Shown here piece by piece: positions 38,872 through 48,275 of a stretch of 64,000 bases of DNA. The notes below the pieces were generated by a model. It worked only from the letters and a program-made list of their open reading frames with translations, was not told where the DNA came from and made no database searches. This stretch comes from Aquipseudomonas alcaligenes MRY13-0052 (GTDB lineage Bacteria > Pseudomonadota > Gammaproteobacteria > Pseudomonadales > Pseudomonadaceae). The first letter of the stretch is position 1. The number at the start of each line of letters is the position of its first letter. Both the position numbers and the translations under genes were made by a program. Where the stretch lies: contig BATO01000017.1 of assembly GCA_000474255.1 (NCBI GenBank), positions 32,452-96,451 of the forward strand, written 5' to 3'.

Positions 38872-41121
38872 TCAGGCAGCGCGGTTACGGCGGGCTTCGA
38901 TGATATTGGGCAGCTGCGAGATCCTGGCCAGCAGGCGCCCCAGCGCATCCAGCCCGGGAATCTCGATGGTCAACAGCATGGACGCGGTGTTGTCTTCCTT
39001 GTTCGAGCGGGTGTTCACCGCCAGCACGTTGATGCGCTCGTTGAGCAGCACCTGGGAGACGTCGCGGAGCAGGCCGGAACGGTCATAGGCACGAATGACG
39101 ATGTCCACCGGGTAGGTCTGCACCGGCACCGGCCCCCAGCTGACCTGGATCATCCGCTCCGGCTCGCGGCCGGCCAGTTGCAAGGCCGAGGCGCAATCCT
39201 GGCGGTGGATGCTGACGCCACGCCCGAGGGTGATGTAGCCGACGATGGGGTCGCCCGGCAGCGGCTGGCAGCAGCCCGCCATCTGGGTCATCAGGTTGCC
39301 CACGCCCTGGATCTGGATGTCGCCACGCTTGCCCGGCTTGTACTGGCCGGTCGCGCGGCGGGGAATCAGCTCCAGCTGCTCGCTGGCGCCGCGCTCCGGC
39401 TCCACCAACTGCTGCGCGCAATTGACCACATGGGCCAGGCGCAGGTCGCCGGCACCCAGCGCCGCATGCATGTCTTCGGCGGTGCGCAGGTTGCACTTCT
39501 CGGCGAGCTTCTCGAAGTCCACCGGCGGCAGGGCCAGGCGGGCCAGCTCGCGTTCGAGCATGGCCTTGCCCGCAGCGACGTTCTGGTCGCGGGCCTGCAG
39601 CTTGAACCAGTGGACGATCTTCGCCCGTGCACGGGAGGTGGTGATGTAGCCGAGGTTGGGGTTGAGCCAGTCGCGGCTGGGCGAACCCTGCTTGCCGGTG
39701 ATGATCTCCACCTGCTCGCCGGTCTGCAGGCTGTAGTTCAGCGGCACGATGCGGCCGTTGATCTTCGCGCCCCGGCAGTTGTGGCCGATCTCGGTGTGCA
39801 CGCGGTAGGCGAAGTCCAGCGGTGTCGCGCCCTTGGGCAGGTCGATGGCATGGCCGTCGGGGGTGAAGACGTAGACCCGGTCGGGCTCGATGTCCACCCG
39901 CAGCTGCTCGGCCAGGCCGCCGATATCACCCAGTTCCTCGTGCCATTCCAGCACCTGGCGCAGCCAGGAAATCTTCTCTTCGTAATGGTTGGAGCTGGAT
40001 TTGACGTCGGTGCCCTTGTAGCGCCAGTGGGCGCAGACCCCGAGCTCGGCTTCCTCGTGCATGGCGTGGGTCCGGATCTGCACCTCCAGCACCTTGCCGT
40101 CCGGGCCGATCACCGCCGTATGCAGGGAGCGGTAGCCGTTCTCCTTGGGGTTGGCGATGTAGTCGTCGAATTCCTTGGGAATGTGGCGCCACAGGGTGTG
40201 CACGATGCCGAGCGCGGTGTAGCAATCACGCACCTCCGGCACCAGCACGCGCACGGCACGCACGTCATAGATCTGGCTGAACTGCAGGCCCTTGCGCTGC
40301 ATCTTCCGCCAGATGGAATAGATGTGTTTGGCACGCCCGCTGATATCGGAGCGGATGCCGGTCGCGGCCAGCTCTTCGCGCAGTTGGTTCATCACATCGG
40401 CGATGTACTGCTCCCGATCCAGGCGGCGCTCATGCAGCAGCTTGGCGATCTGCTTGTACTGGTCCGGCTCCAGGTAGCGGAAGGACAGGTCCTCCAGCTC
40501 CCACTTGATATGGCCGATGCCCAGCCGATGGGCCAGGGGCGCGTAGATGTCGAAGACTTCGCGGGCGACGCGGTGGCGCTTCTCGTCGTCGGCGTTCTTC
40601 ACCTCGCGGATGGCGCAGGTCCGCTCGGCCAGCTTGATCAGAGCGACGCGCACGTCGTCGACCATGGCCACCAGCATTTTGCGCAGGTTCTCCACCTGGG
40701 CCTGGGTGCCCAGCACCAGGGACTGGCGCGGGCTGAGGCTGGCGCTGATGGCGGCCATGCGCAGCACGCCCTCGATCAGCTTGGCCACCACCGGGCCGAA
40801 GCGCTGGTTGACCTCGGGGAGCGGGATCTTGCCCTCGCGCACGCCACGGTAGATGACCGCAGCCACCAGGGATTCCTGGTCCAGCTTGAGATCAGCGAGG
40901 ATCTCGGCGATCTCCAGGCCGGTCTGGAAACTCGAGGTGCCTTCGGCCCAGAGGTTCTGTGCGGCATTGGCCTGCTGCTCGGAGTCCCGGGCGAATTCGC
41001 AGGCCTTTTTCAGCACCTCGCGGTCCAGCACCGGATCGAGACTGAGGACATGGTCCAGCCACGCCTCGAGGTTGATACTGCCGTCGGTATTGACCGGCTG
41101 TTGCGCTCTGACCTGTACCAT
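38872..41121 (-). CDS. relA: (p)ppGpp synthetase RelA
   Basis: RelA makes (p)ppGpp on stalled ribosomes. The 749-residue protein has the N-terminal degenerate HD-like half (to about 200), and the synthetase domain with YDVRAVRVLVPEVRDCYTALG and GYRSLHTAVIGPDGKVLEVQIRT. A TGS domain follows (VYVFTPDGHAIDLPKGATPLDFAY), then a helical/zinc-finger-like region and a C-terminal ACT domain. The start is MVQVRAQQPVNTDGSINLE. It is in the minus-strand run cysM-rlmD-relA-mazG as in other Pseudomonas. Confidence 0.98.
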   Translation of the reverse strand: MVQVRAQQPVNTDGSINLEAWLDHVLSLDPVLDREVLKKACEFARDSEQQANAAQNLWAEGTSSFQTGLEIAEILADLKLDQESLVAAVIYRGVREGKIPLPEVNQRFGPVVAKLIEGVLRMAAISASLSPRQSLVLGTQAQVENLRKMLVAMVDDVRVALIKLAERTCAIREVKNADDEKRHRVAREVFDIYAPLAHRLGIGHIKWELEDLSFRYLEPDQYKQIAKLLHERRLDREQYIADVMNQLREELAATGIRSDISGRAKHIYSIWRKMQRKGLQFSQIYDVRAVRVLVPEVRDCYTALGIVHTLWRHIPKEFDDYIANPKENGYRSLHTAVIGPDGKVLEVQIRTHAMHEEAELGVCAHWRYKGTDVKSSSNHYEEKISWLRQVLEWHEELGDIGGLAEQLRVDIEPDRVYVFTPDGHAIDLPKGATPLDFAYRVHTEIGHNCRGAKINGRIVPLNYSLQTGEQVEIITGKQGSPSRDWLNPNLGYITTSRARAKIVHWFKLQARDQNVAAGKAMLERELARLALPPVDFEKLAEKCNLRTAEDMHAALGAGDLRLAHVVNCAQQLVEPERGASEQLELIPRRATGQYKPGKRGDIQIQGVGNLMTQMAGCCQPLPGDPIVGYITLGRGVSIHRQDCASALQLAGREPERMIQVSWGPVPVQTYPVDIVIRAYDRSGLLRDVSQVLLNERINVLAVNTRSNKEDNTASMLLTIEIPGLDALGRLLARISQLPNIIEARRNRAA

Positions 41122-41204
41122 CTTGCCTTACCTTCCCTACGACGTACGCCCGTCACGCCGAATGTTCGCCAGCCTCTCTGGGCCAGTCGGATTACGCGAG
41201 CATC

Positions 41205-42560
41205 CTAGCCCGCCTCGAATAACGCCATGGCCTCGACATGGGCCGTCTGCGGAAACATGTCGAGGATGCCGGCTCTCCTGAGCCGATAACCCTGTCGGAC
41301 CAGCTCGGCACTGTCACGCGCCAGCGTCGCCGGGTTGCAGGACACATACACCACGCGTTTCGCGCCGAGCTCGCCGAGGTGGCGGGCGATCTCGAACGCG
41401 CCGTCGCGCGGCGGGTCCAGCAGTACCGCATCGAAGCCCTGGGCAGCCCACCGGGCCTCGGCCAGCGGCTTCGACAAGTCGGCCTGGAAAAAGTGCGCAT
41501 TCTCCAAACCATTGGTTACAGCATTGCCGCGGGCGCGTTGGACCATGACGTCCACACCTTCCACCGCCACCACTTCGCGCGCCTGGCGCGCCAGTGGCAG
41601 GGCGAAATTGCCGAGCCCGCAGAACAGGTCCAGCACCCGCTCGGAAGCCTGTGGTGCCAACCAGTCTAGCGCCTGGGCGACCATCGCTTCGTTGACCACG
41701 GCGTTGACCTGGACGAAATCCCCCGGTCGGTATTCCAGCTCCAGACCCCATTGTTCCAAACGGTAACCCAGGCGCGCGGCGGCATCGTCCGGCTGCGGTT
41801 CGCCCGCACCGTGGAGCCACAGCTGGGCCTGGTGTTCGGCGCAGAAATGACGCAGACGCTGCAGGTCCGCCTTACCCAGGGGCTGGGTATGGCGCAGCAG
41901 CAGCGACGAGGCATTGCCGTGAAAGAGCTCGACATGACCGAGGGCTTGCGGCCTTTCCAGGCTGCGCAGCAGTTGCGGTAACGCACGGACGATGGACTGC
42001 AAGGGCTGTACCAGCACGGCGCAATCGTCGATGCCGACGATCAACTGGCTGGCGGCGGCGCGGAAGCCCACATCCAGGCGCGCGGCCTTAGCGTCCCAGC
42101 GCACGGCAATGCGCGCGCGGCGGCGGTAGCCCAACTCGGGCCCCACCAGCGGCGCGGCCCAGGCTTCGGGCTCGAGCCCGGCGAAGCGCGCCAGCTGTTC
42201 GGCCAGCGTGCGCTGTTTCAGGGCAAGCTGCTCGGCATGGGGCAGGTGCTGCAGGGTGCAACCGCCGCACTGGCCGGCGTGGGCACAAGGCTCGACGCGG
42301 CGCAGCGGGCTGGCGACCAGCACCTTCTCCGCTCGGGCTTCGACTATCTGGGCGCGGGCACCGAGCACACGGCTCTCCACCTCTTCGCCCGGCAGCGCGC
42401 CGGAAACGAACCAGGTGCGTCCGTCGACAAAGGCGATGCCGCGGCCATCGTTGGCCAGGCGCTCGATGGCCAGGCGCTGCTTCTTGCCGGTGGGCACCTG
42501 CTGCGCCGGGCGCGAGCCGCCACTGGGCTGGAACCGCAGGCCACCACTACGCTTGGCCAT
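41205..42560 (-). CDS. rlmD: 23S rRNA (uracil1939-C5)-methyltransferase
   Basis: RlmD (RumA) methylates U1939 in 23S rRNA. The 451-residue product has an N-terminal TRAM domain (about 25-80) and the iron-sulfur cysteines in [15 protein letters not shown]. The SAM-binding motif is [15 protein letters not shown], and the catalytic cysteine is in [14 protein letters not shown]. It overlaps a small upstream ORF by 14 bases at its start and precedes relA by 83 bp. Confidence 0.96.
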   Translation of the reverse strand: MAKRSGGLRFQPSGGSRPAQQVPTGKKQRLAIERLANDGRGIAFVDGRTWFVSGALPGEEVESRVLGARAQIVEARAEKVLVASPLRRVEPCAHAGQCGGCTLQHLPHAEQLALKQRTLAEQLARFAGLEPEAWAAPLVGPELGYRRRARIAVRWDAKAARLDVGFRAAASQLIVGIDDCAVLVQPLQSIVRALPQLLRSLERPQALGHVELFHGNASSLLLRHTQPLGKADLQRLRHFCAEHQAQLWLHGAGEPQPDDAAARLGYRLEQWGLELEYRPGDFVQVNAVVNEAMVAQALDWLAPQASERVLDLFCGLGNFALPLARQAREVVAVEGVDVMVQRARGNAVTNGLENAHFFQADLSKPLAEARWAAQGFDAVLLDPPRDGAFEIARHLGELGAKRVVYVSCNPATLARDSAELVRQGYRLRRAGILDMFPQTAHVEAMALFEAG

Positions 42561-42747
42561 CTTTCACACTCTTGGGCAGGAACCAGGGGCGCTGCAGCAA
42601 AACCGACGGCGCATAACGGGAAACGGCCGGAGCGGCGCCCAGGGCGATGCCCCGGCCATTGCCGCTCACGGGGTGCAGGTGAATGCGATAGGCGCGCAGC
42701 GAGTAACGGCCTGCGCAGCCATCGGGACGGGGAATGACGAGTTTCAC
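42547..42747 (-). CDS. Possible small protein between cysM and rlmD (66 residues)
   Basis: A GTG-started frame whose GTG overlaps the cysM stop (GTGA) and whose end runs 14 bases into rlmD. By my count 48 of 66 codons end in G or C, coding-like but lower than neighbouring genes. The product begins [20 protein letters not shown], is basic, and has no membrane segment. I do not recognise it. Both junctions look like translational coupling, which is the main reason to list it. It could also be a fortuitous open frame in a 183-bp gap. Confidence 0.4.
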   Translation of the reverse strand: MKLVIPRPDGCAGRYSLRAYRIHLHPVSGNGRGIALGAAPAVSRYAPSVLLQRPWFLPKSVKDGQA

Positions 42748-43646
42748 GGGATCGGGTCGTACACGCCGGTGGACAGGTAGCGGTCGCCGCGATCGCAGAT
42801 GATCGCCACCATCACCGCGTTCTCCACTTCGCGGGAGAGGCGCAGCATGGCCGCCACCGAACCGCCGGAGGAGACGCCGCAGAAGATGCCTTCCTCGCGG
42901 GCCAGGCGGCGCATGGTCTGCTCCGCTTCGACCTGGGCCATGTCGACGACGCGGTCGACGCGATCGGCCTGGTAGATCTTCGGCAGGTATTCCTCGGGCC
43001 AGCGGCGGATGCCGGGAATGGCCGAGCCTTCCTGGGGTTGCAGGCCGACGATCTGGATCTCGGGGTTCTGCTCCTTGAGGTAGCGCGAGGTGCCCATGAT
43101 GGTGCCGGTGGTGCCCATGGAACTGATGAAGTGGGTGATGCTGCCCTGGGTCTGGCGCCAGATCTCGGGGCCGGTGCCCACGTAATGGGCCTCGGGGTTG
43201 TCGCCGTTGGCGAACTGGTCCAGGACCTTGCCGCGGCCTTCGGCCTGCATGCGCTCGGCCAGGTCGCGGGCGCCTTCCATGCCCTCTTCCTTGGTGACGA
43301 TGATCAGCTCGGCGCCGTAGGCGGTCATGGCGGCCTTGCGCTCGGCACTCATGTTGTCCGGCATGATCAGGACCATCTTGTAGCCCTTGATCGCCGCTGC
43401 CATGGCCAGCGCGATGCCGGTGTTGCCCGAGGTCGCCTCGATCAGGGTGTCGCCGGGCTGGATGGCGCCGCGCAGTTCGGCGCGGGTGATCATCGACAGG
43501 GCCGGGCGGTCCTTCACGGAACCCGCGGGGTTGTTGCCTTCGAGCTTGACCAGGAGGGTATTGCTGGTATCTCCGCCCAGGCGCTGCAGGCGCACCAGCG
43601 GAGTGTTGCCGATGCAGTCGGCGATGGTTGGGTACTGCAGGGTCAT
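42744..43646 (-). CDS. cysM: Cysteine synthase B (O-acetylserine sulfhydrylase)
   Basis: A PLP enzyme that makes cysteine from O-acetylserine and sulfide or thiosulfate. The 300-residue product has the PLP lysine in VKLEGNNPAGSVKDRPAL, the Asn-loop EATSGNTGIALA and the glycine-rich GVSSGGSVAAML. The ATG at 43646 (MTLQYPTIADCIGNTPLVRL) is the family start; the in-frame extension to 43682 is not. Confidence 0.96.
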   Translation of the reverse strand: MTLQYPTIADCIGNTPLVRLQRLGGDTSNTLLVKLEGNNPAGSVKDRPALSMITRAELRGAIQPGDTLIEATSGNTGIALAMAAAIKGYKMVLIMPDNMSAERKAAMTAYGAELIIVTKEEGMEGARDLAERMQAEGRGKVLDQFANGDNPEAHYVGTGPEIWRQTQGSITHFISSMGTTGTIMGTSRYLKEQNPEIQIVGLQPQEGSAIPGIRRWPEEYLPKIYQADRVDRVVDMAQVEAEQTMRRLAREEGIFCGVSSGGSVAAMLRLSREVENAVMVAIICDRGDRYLSTGVYDPIP

Positions 43647-43810
43647 GGCGAGGTTCGCAATCCAGACGCAGGGGGTGCACATGATACCGGCAAACCGCCG
43701 GAGGCCATATCGCAGGAACGTATCGCGTTATGCCATGAAGCTATAAGCATGGAACCAGCGGCTATGGCCTACGCATCGCTTGCCCTCTTCTATATAGAGG
43801 CCGCTGAACG

Positions 43811-43850
43811 ACGAAGCCCCGGCAGCGGGTGCGGCCGGGGCTTCGTTGGC
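43811..43850 (-). terminator. Hairpin after piuA, probable terminator
   Basis: Inverted repeat GAAGCCCCGGC / GCCGGGGCTTC with a 9-base loop, 27 bp past the piuA stop. The T run on the minus strand is broken (CTTCGTCGTTC). Confidence 0.55.
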
Positions 43851-43876
43851 TGAAGGAGCGGCCAGGGCCGCACCGG

Positions 43877-46201
43877 TCAGAAGTGGAAGTTGGTGCTCAG
43901 CAGTGCCGTGCGACCCGCCGCCTGGTTGGCGAAGTGGGTGGAGTAGGCCTTGTCGTAGTAGGTCTCGTCGGTGAGGTTCTGCACGTTCAGCTGCAGGTCG
44001 ACGTTCTTCGTCAGCTTGTAGGCGACCATCGCGTCGTAGCGCCAGTAGGACGGGACGTAAACAGAGTTGTTGTTGTCGCCGAACACATCGTCCACGTAGA
44101 AGGCGCCACCACCGACGGTCAGCTGCGGCAGGACCTGGTAAGTGGTCCACAGGCTGAAGCTGTTCTTCGGCGTGTTGGGCATCTCGTTGCCCTTGGCCGC
44201 GTTGGTGATGCTGGTGACCACACCGGTACGGTTGCCCACCGCGCCCGGGTCGACCAGCTCGCTGTCCAGGTAGCTGTAGCCGGCGAACACCTGCCACTTG
44301 TCGGTGATCTTGCCGCTGGCGCTCAGCTCGAAACCGTCGACACGGGTCTTGCCGGCGTTCTCGTAGGTGTAGTTGCTCACCAGGATGCGGGTGTTCTCTT
44401 TCTCCGTACGGAAGATCGCAGCGGTCAGCGACAGGCGCTCATCCAGCAAGTCCCACTTGGTGCCCAGCTCGTAGTTGACGGTCTCTTCCGGCTCCAGGTC
44501 GCTGACGATGCTGGTCGGAGTGCCCACGGACGTCGGCAGGCCGTTGCCCTCGGTGCCCTCGCCGAGCATGGCGCCCGGCGGGGTCGCGGAGGTGGCGTAG
44601 GAGGCGTAGATGCTGCCGTTGCTGGCCGGCTTCCACACCAGGCCCACCTGGTAGTTGACGAACTCGGACGTGTCGGACGCCTTGAAGGTGGTGGCACCCG
44701 AGGCCGCCTTGGTCTTGGCATCGGTCTCGAAGCTGTCGTAGCGCAGGCCCAGGTTGAGGATCCACTGCGGGTCCAGCTCGATGCTGTCGAACGCGTAGAT
44801 CGCGCGGGTGTCACCCGTTGTGACGGTTCCCGAATAGTCGCGCGCCACGCTTCCGGCCCAGGGGTCATCCGGATTGGGGTTGCCCAGGGAGGTGCAGTTG
44901 TAACCGGTGCTCGCGCCAGTGGTCGGGCAGTTGAGGTTACCGGTGCCTACCGAGTTGGCCACTGTGTAGGTGGAACGATCGGACTCCTCGCGGGACAGTT
45001 CGATGCCCGTGGAGAAGCTGTTCTTGAAGCCCGCCAGTTGGAAGTCACCGAACAGGTCGGTCTGGTTGGTGGTGGTGGCGGTGTTGCCCACACGGGTGTT
45101 GGCGCGGCGCCATACGTTGCCATTGCGCACGTTGCCTTTGCTGTCGTCCGGCTGGGTCAGGATGTAGTCCTGCATGCTGTTGCCATGGCGCAGGGTGTTC
45201 TTGATGGTCAGCGAGTCGGTCAGGTCGTGCTCGATGGCGATGGTGGCGATGTCCGCCCGGGTCTTGCGGAAGTCACGGTTGGTCAGGCCATAGAAGTTGC
45301 TGCTGTCGCCGCCGTCGACCGGCTTGTCGGGGCTGGCCGCAGTGTGGGTGGTACCCACCGAGTAGCCATAGGGAATGCCCGAGTCCGGCAGGTCGTTGCT
45401 TTCCATGTGGTAGAAATCGAGGTTCAGCCGGGTGTCGGTGCCCAGGCCGAAGGCCAGCGAGGGCGCGACGCCCCAACGGTCGTAGTTGACCTTGTCACGG
45501 CCGGCGACGTTGCTTTCGTGGCTCATCAGGTTGAGGCGGAACGCCGCAGTGTCGAGGAACTGCTGGTTGATGTCGGCGGTGTAGCGCTGGGTCTGGTCGG
45601 AGCCCCAGGTGAAGCCGCCGTCGATGGAGTCGCCCAGGTGCGCCTTCTTGGTCACCAGATTGAGGCTGCCGCCGGCCGAGCCGCGGCCGCCGAAGGAAGA
45701 GTTCGGGCCCTTGCTCACTTCCACTGACTCGATGGCGAAGATCTCGCGGGTCTGTGCGCCGGTGTCACGCACGCCGTCCAGATAGGTATCGGACTGGGCA
45801 TCGAAGCCCCGGATGAAGGGGCGGTCGCCCTGGGGATTGCCACCCTCGCCCGCGCCCATGGTGATGCCGGGAACGGTGCGCAGGGCATCCTGCAGGGACA
45901 GCGCGCCGGTGTCCTTGATCACCTGCTGCGGAATCACGGTGACCGAGCGCGGGGTGTCCACCAGCGGCGCGGTGTATTTCTGCGAGGCGGAACGCTGGAC
46001 CTGGTAGTCCTCGCTCTCGATCTGCTCGCCCACCACCGAGGTGGCATCGAGGGAAATCACGCCATCCTTCTCGCCGTCCTTCTTTTCCGGCTGTGCGGCA
46101 TGGACGACCGGCGCCATGGAGGCGGCCGACAGGGCGACGCCGATGGCGGAAGCCAGCAGGCGCTGGGCAGAAACAGTGGACTCGAGCAGCTGACGCGACA
46201 T
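43877..46201 (-). CDS. piuA: TonB-dependent siderophore receptor, PiuA-type
   Basis: An outer-membrane gated barrel for ferric siderophore uptake, 774 residues. It has a signal peptide (about 1-35, ending VHAAQ), then a TonB-box-like region and a plug domain (RSVTVIPQQVIKDTGALSLQDALRTVPG, FIRGFDAQSDTYLDGVRD, EVSKGPNSSFGGRGSAGGSLNLV). The long barrel ends in the aromatic LLSTNFHF. The divergent gene is piuC and then a sel1 gene, the same trio as PA4514-PA4515-PA4516 in P. aeruginosa. A Fur-box-like site lies 66 bp before the ATG. Orthology to PiuA is therefore likely but substrate (catecholate type) is inferred. Confidence 0.9.
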   Translation of the reverse strand: MSRQLLESTVSAQRLLASAIGVALSAASMAPVVHAAQPEKKDGEKDGVISLDATSVVGEQIESEDYQVQRSASQKYTAPLVDTPRSVTVIPQQVIKDTGALSLQDALRTVPGITMGAGEGGNPQGDRPFIRGFDAQSDTYLDGVRDTGAQTREIFAIESVEVSKGPNSSFGGRGSAGGSLNLVTKKAHLGDSIDGGFTWGSDQTQRYTADINQQFLDTAAFRLNLMSHESNVAGRDKVNYDRWGVAPSLAFGLGTDTRLNLDFYHMESNDLPDSGIPYGYSVGTTHTAASPDKPVDGGDSSNFYGLTNRDFRKTRADIATIAIEHDLTDSLTIKNTLRHGNSMQDYILTQPDDSKGNVRNGNVWRRANTRVGNTATTTNQTDLFGDFQLAGFKNSFSTGIELSREESDRSTYTVANSVGTGNLNCPTTGASTGYNCTSLGNPNPDDPWAGSVARDYSGTVTTGDTRAIYAFDSIELDPQWILNLGLRYDSFETDAKTKAASGATTFKASDTSEFVNYQVGLVWKPASNGSIYASYATSATPPGAMLGEGTEGNGLPTSVGTPTSIVSDLEPEETVNYELGTKWDLLDERLSLTAAIFRTEKENTRILVSNYTYENAGKTRVDGFELSASGKITDKWQVFAGYSYLDSELVDPGAVGNRTGVVTSITNAAKGNEMPNTPKNSFSLWTTYQVLPQLTVGGGAFYVDDVFGDNNNSVYVPSYWRYDAMVAYKLTKNVDLQLNVQNLTDETYYDKAYSTHFANQAAGRTALLSTNFHF

Positions 46202-46266
46202 CGTTTTCCCTCCCCAGGGATTTCAGAGGTCGCGGAATCTATTTCAAAATATTTACAGTAGCAATT

Positions 46267-46285
46267 GCCAAGAATTCTCATTTGC
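46267..46285 (-). promoter_or_regulatory. Fur-box-like sequence upstream of piuA
   Basis: On the minus strand TGAGAAT-T-CTTGGCA matches 10 of 14 positions of the 7-1-7 Fur model TGATAAT-N-ATTATCA by my count. It is preceded by GCAAA as in many Pseudomonas Fur boxes. Confidence 0.6.
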
Positions 46286-46354
46286 GTCTTTTTTACAATA
46301 TTTACACTTGTCATGACGGGTCGTCGGCAGCCCTTGCGAATCCGCTTGTAAGTA

Positions 46355-46373
46355 TCAAATGAAAATCACTACT
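46355..46373 (+). promoter_or_regulatory. Fur-box-like sequence upstream of piuC
   Basis: TGAAAAT-C-ACTACTA matches 10 of 14 positions of the 7-1-7 Fur model by my count. It ends about 35 bp before the piuC start. Confidence 0.6.
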
Positions 46374-46408
46374 ATCCGCGTCATTTTCCTATCCGGAGGC
46401 CGATGACC

Positions 46409-47089
46409 ATGCTCCTGCGCATACCCGGCGTATTCACCCCCGACGAGGCCGCCCGCATCCGCGAGGCGCTGGAACAGGCTGATTGGATGGACGGCCGCAT
46501 CACCGCCGGGCATCAGTCGGCGAGGGCCAAGCACAACGAGCAACTGGTGGAAGGCCACCCCCTGGCCAAGGAGATCAGCGCGGCCATGCTGCAGCGCCTG
46601 TGGAGCCACCCCCTCTTCGTTTCCGCCGTGCTGCCGCTGAAGGTCTACCCGCCGCTGTTCAACCGCTATTCGGGTGGTGGCACCTTCGACTACCACATCG
46701 ACAACGCCATCCGCCGCATCCAGGGCAGCCCGGAGCAGGTGCGCACCGACGTCTCAGCGACGCTGTTCTTCAGCGAGCCGGACAGCTACTACGGCGGCGA
46801 ACTGGTGATCCAGGACACCTACGGCACCCAACGGGTGAAGTTCGCCGCCGGCGACCTGGTCATCTACCCCTCCCACAGCCTGCACAAGGTCGAGCCGGTG
46901 ACCCGTGGCGCGCGCATCGCCTCGTTCTTCTGGACCCAGAGCATGGTCCGCGACGACGGCCAGCGCACCCTGCTCTACGAGATGGACCAGGCCATCCAGA
47001 GCCTGACCCGCGACGTACCGGACCACCCCGCACTGGTGCAGCTGACCGGTAACTACCACAACCTGCTGCGCCGCTGGGCGGAGCTCTGA
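46409..47089 (+). CDS. piuC: PKHD-type Fe(II)/2-oxoglutarate hydroxylase PiuC
   Basis: An iron/2-oxoglutarate oxygenase of 226 residues. The metal ligands are seen as HxD in [10 protein letters not shown] and a distal His in [15 protein letters not shown], with the 2OG-binding Arg in GARIASFFW. YbiX/PiuC-family genes usually sit beside TonB receptors, as here. GGAGG is 9 bases before the ATG at 46409 ([14 protein letters not shown]); an ATG at 46403 is only 3 bases away from it. The natural substrate is not known. Confidence 0.92.
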   Translation: MLLRIPGVFTPDEAARIREALEQADWMDGRITAGHQSARAKHNEQLVEGHPLAKEISAAMLQRLWSHPLFVSAVLPLKVYPPLFNRYSGGGTFDYHIDNAIRRIQGSPEQVRTDVSATLFFSEPDSYYGGELVIQDTYGTQRVKFAAGDLVIYPSHSLHKVEPVTRGARIASFFWTQSMVRDDGQRTLLYEMDQAIQSLTRDVPDHPALVQLTGNYHNLLRRWAEL

Positions 47090-47091
47090 GC

Positions 47092-47913
47092 ATGGCCTTC
47101 GTCCTGCGCCGCCAGGAGACCCTGGACGCCCAGGCCCTGCGCGAGCGCCTGGCCGGCGACCCCCGTGACGTCGCCCGCAGCCTGCTCGCCGCCGCCCGCC
47201 AGGGGGCGCCGGAAGCCCAGGCGCTGCTGGGGCAGATCCTCCTCGACGGCCAGGGCATAGAGCGCGACCCAGCATTGGCGCGCACCTGGTTCGGCATCGC
47301 TGCCGAACAAGGCCACGCCATGGCGCGCAACATGCTCGGCCGCTGCCTGGAGCACGGCTGGGGGGGTGACCAGGACCTGCCCGGCGCCGCCCGCCACTAC
47401 CGCCTGGCGATGCAGCAAGGCCTCGATTGGGCCGCCTACAACTACGCCGGGCTGCTGGCCACCGGGCGTGGCGTCGAGCGTGACCAGGCCGCCGCCTTCG
47501 CCCTCTACCTGCAGGCAGCCGAAGCCGGGCACGCCAAGTCGATGAACCTGGTGGGGCGCTACTTCGAAGAAGGCATCAGCGTGCCGGTGGACGCCCGGCA
47601 GGCGCGCAACTGGTACCGCCGCTCGGCGCTGGCGGGTGATTTCCGCGGTCAGTTCAGCCATGCCGCGGTACTGGCCGAAGCCGGTGAGCTGAACGAAGCC
47701 CTGCATTGGCTGCGCGAAGCCCTGGTCGGCGGCAACCTCAATTTCCTTCGGGTCGCTCGCACCAGCCTGGCCAACGCGCGACAGGCCGAGCTGCGCGAGC
47801 TGGCCCTGGCCTATCACCAGCGCGCGGCGGAGCTGGGTGACGAACATGACGGGCAGGCACTGCGGGATTACCAGGCACCGAGCACGGCCGTTGCAGCGCC
47901 CCTCCCGGGCTGA
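47092..47913 (+). CDS. Sel1-repeat (TPR-like) protein
   Basis: A 273-residue protein with four to five Sel1-like repeats (AQALLGQILLDGQGIERDPALARTWF, ARNMLGRCLEHGWGGDQDLPGAARHY, AAYNYAGLLATGRGVERD, and so on). It has no signal peptide. It starts 2 bp after piuC and corresponds to PA4516, so it belongs to the piu unit. It is probably a protein-protein scaffold; its role in iron uptake is unknown. Its stop codon lies inside a REP-like palindrome. Confidence 0.88.
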   Translation: MAFVLRRQETLDAQALRERLAGDPRDVARSLLAAARQGAPEAQALLGQILLDGQGIERDPALARTWFGIAAEQGHAMARNMLGRCLEHGWGGDQDLPGAARHYRLAMQQGLDWAAYNYAGLLATGRGVERDQAAAFALYLQAAEAGHAKSMNLVGRYFEEGISVPVDARQARNWYRRSALAGDFRGQFSHAAVLAEAGELNEALHWLREALVGGNLNFLRVARTSLANARQAELRELALAYHQRAAELGDEHDGQALRDYQAPSTAVAAPLPG

Positions 47914-47925
47914 AGCCCTGGCTAC
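47902..47925. repeat. REP-like palindrome, copy 2
   Basis: The same 24-bp unit as at 37219-37242 with one substitution (CCCTGG for CCCGGG). It overlaps the last four codons of the sel1 gene. Confidence 0.65.
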
Positions 47926-47938
47926 TACCCGGTAACGT

Positions 47939-48274
47939 TCAGGTCAGCAACCAGGCCAGCGCCAGCAGCGGAGCGCTGGCCAGGGGCAGCCAGACCGCCA
48001 GGCGTGGCCGGTACGGCAGCAGCAGCACCAGTCCGAACCCTGCCACGGACAGCATCCCGAACCAGCCCACCGGGCCCATCGCCCAGCCCCAGGCGGCAAC
48101 GCTGGCGACCAAGCTCAAGCCCAGCGCCAGCCAACCGCCAACGCGCAGGCCGCGACGCAGCAGGGGGGCCGGCAACCGCTGCCAGACCTGCTTGAAGTGC
48201 CGCTCCATGCCCATGCACAGCGCCAGCATCCCGCCGTAGGCCAGCCAGAGGCCGGCGAAGAGAACAGTCGCCAT
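47939..48274 (-). CDS. DUF3325 membrane protein
   Basis: A 111-residue inner-membrane protein with three to four helices and the DUF3325 pattern (LFAGLWLAYGGMLALCMGMERHF at the start, conserved MERH/Q). It is the last gene of a DUF3649-PepSY-DUF3325 trio on the minus strand, starting one base past the PepSY stop. Such trios accompany siderophore receptors; a part in ferric-siderophore reduction is an inference. Confidence 0.85.
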   Translation of the reverse strand: MATVLFAGLWLAYGGMLALCMGMERHFKQVWQRLPAPLLRRGLRVGGWLALGLSLVASVAAWGWAMGPVGWFGMLSVAGFGLVLLLPYRPRLAVWLPLASAPLLALAWLLT

Positions 48275-48275
48275 C

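Noticed and set aside
38722..41208. Plus-strand frame of 828 codons opposite relA
   Set aside because: It is a shadow of relA, with His/Gln/Gly-rich content typical of reverse-strand translation.
42547..43680. 377-codon minus-strand frame covering cysM in another frame
   Set aside because: Most of it is an out-of-frame reading of cysM. Only its last 66 codons, starting at the GTG at 42747, are considered a possible gene.
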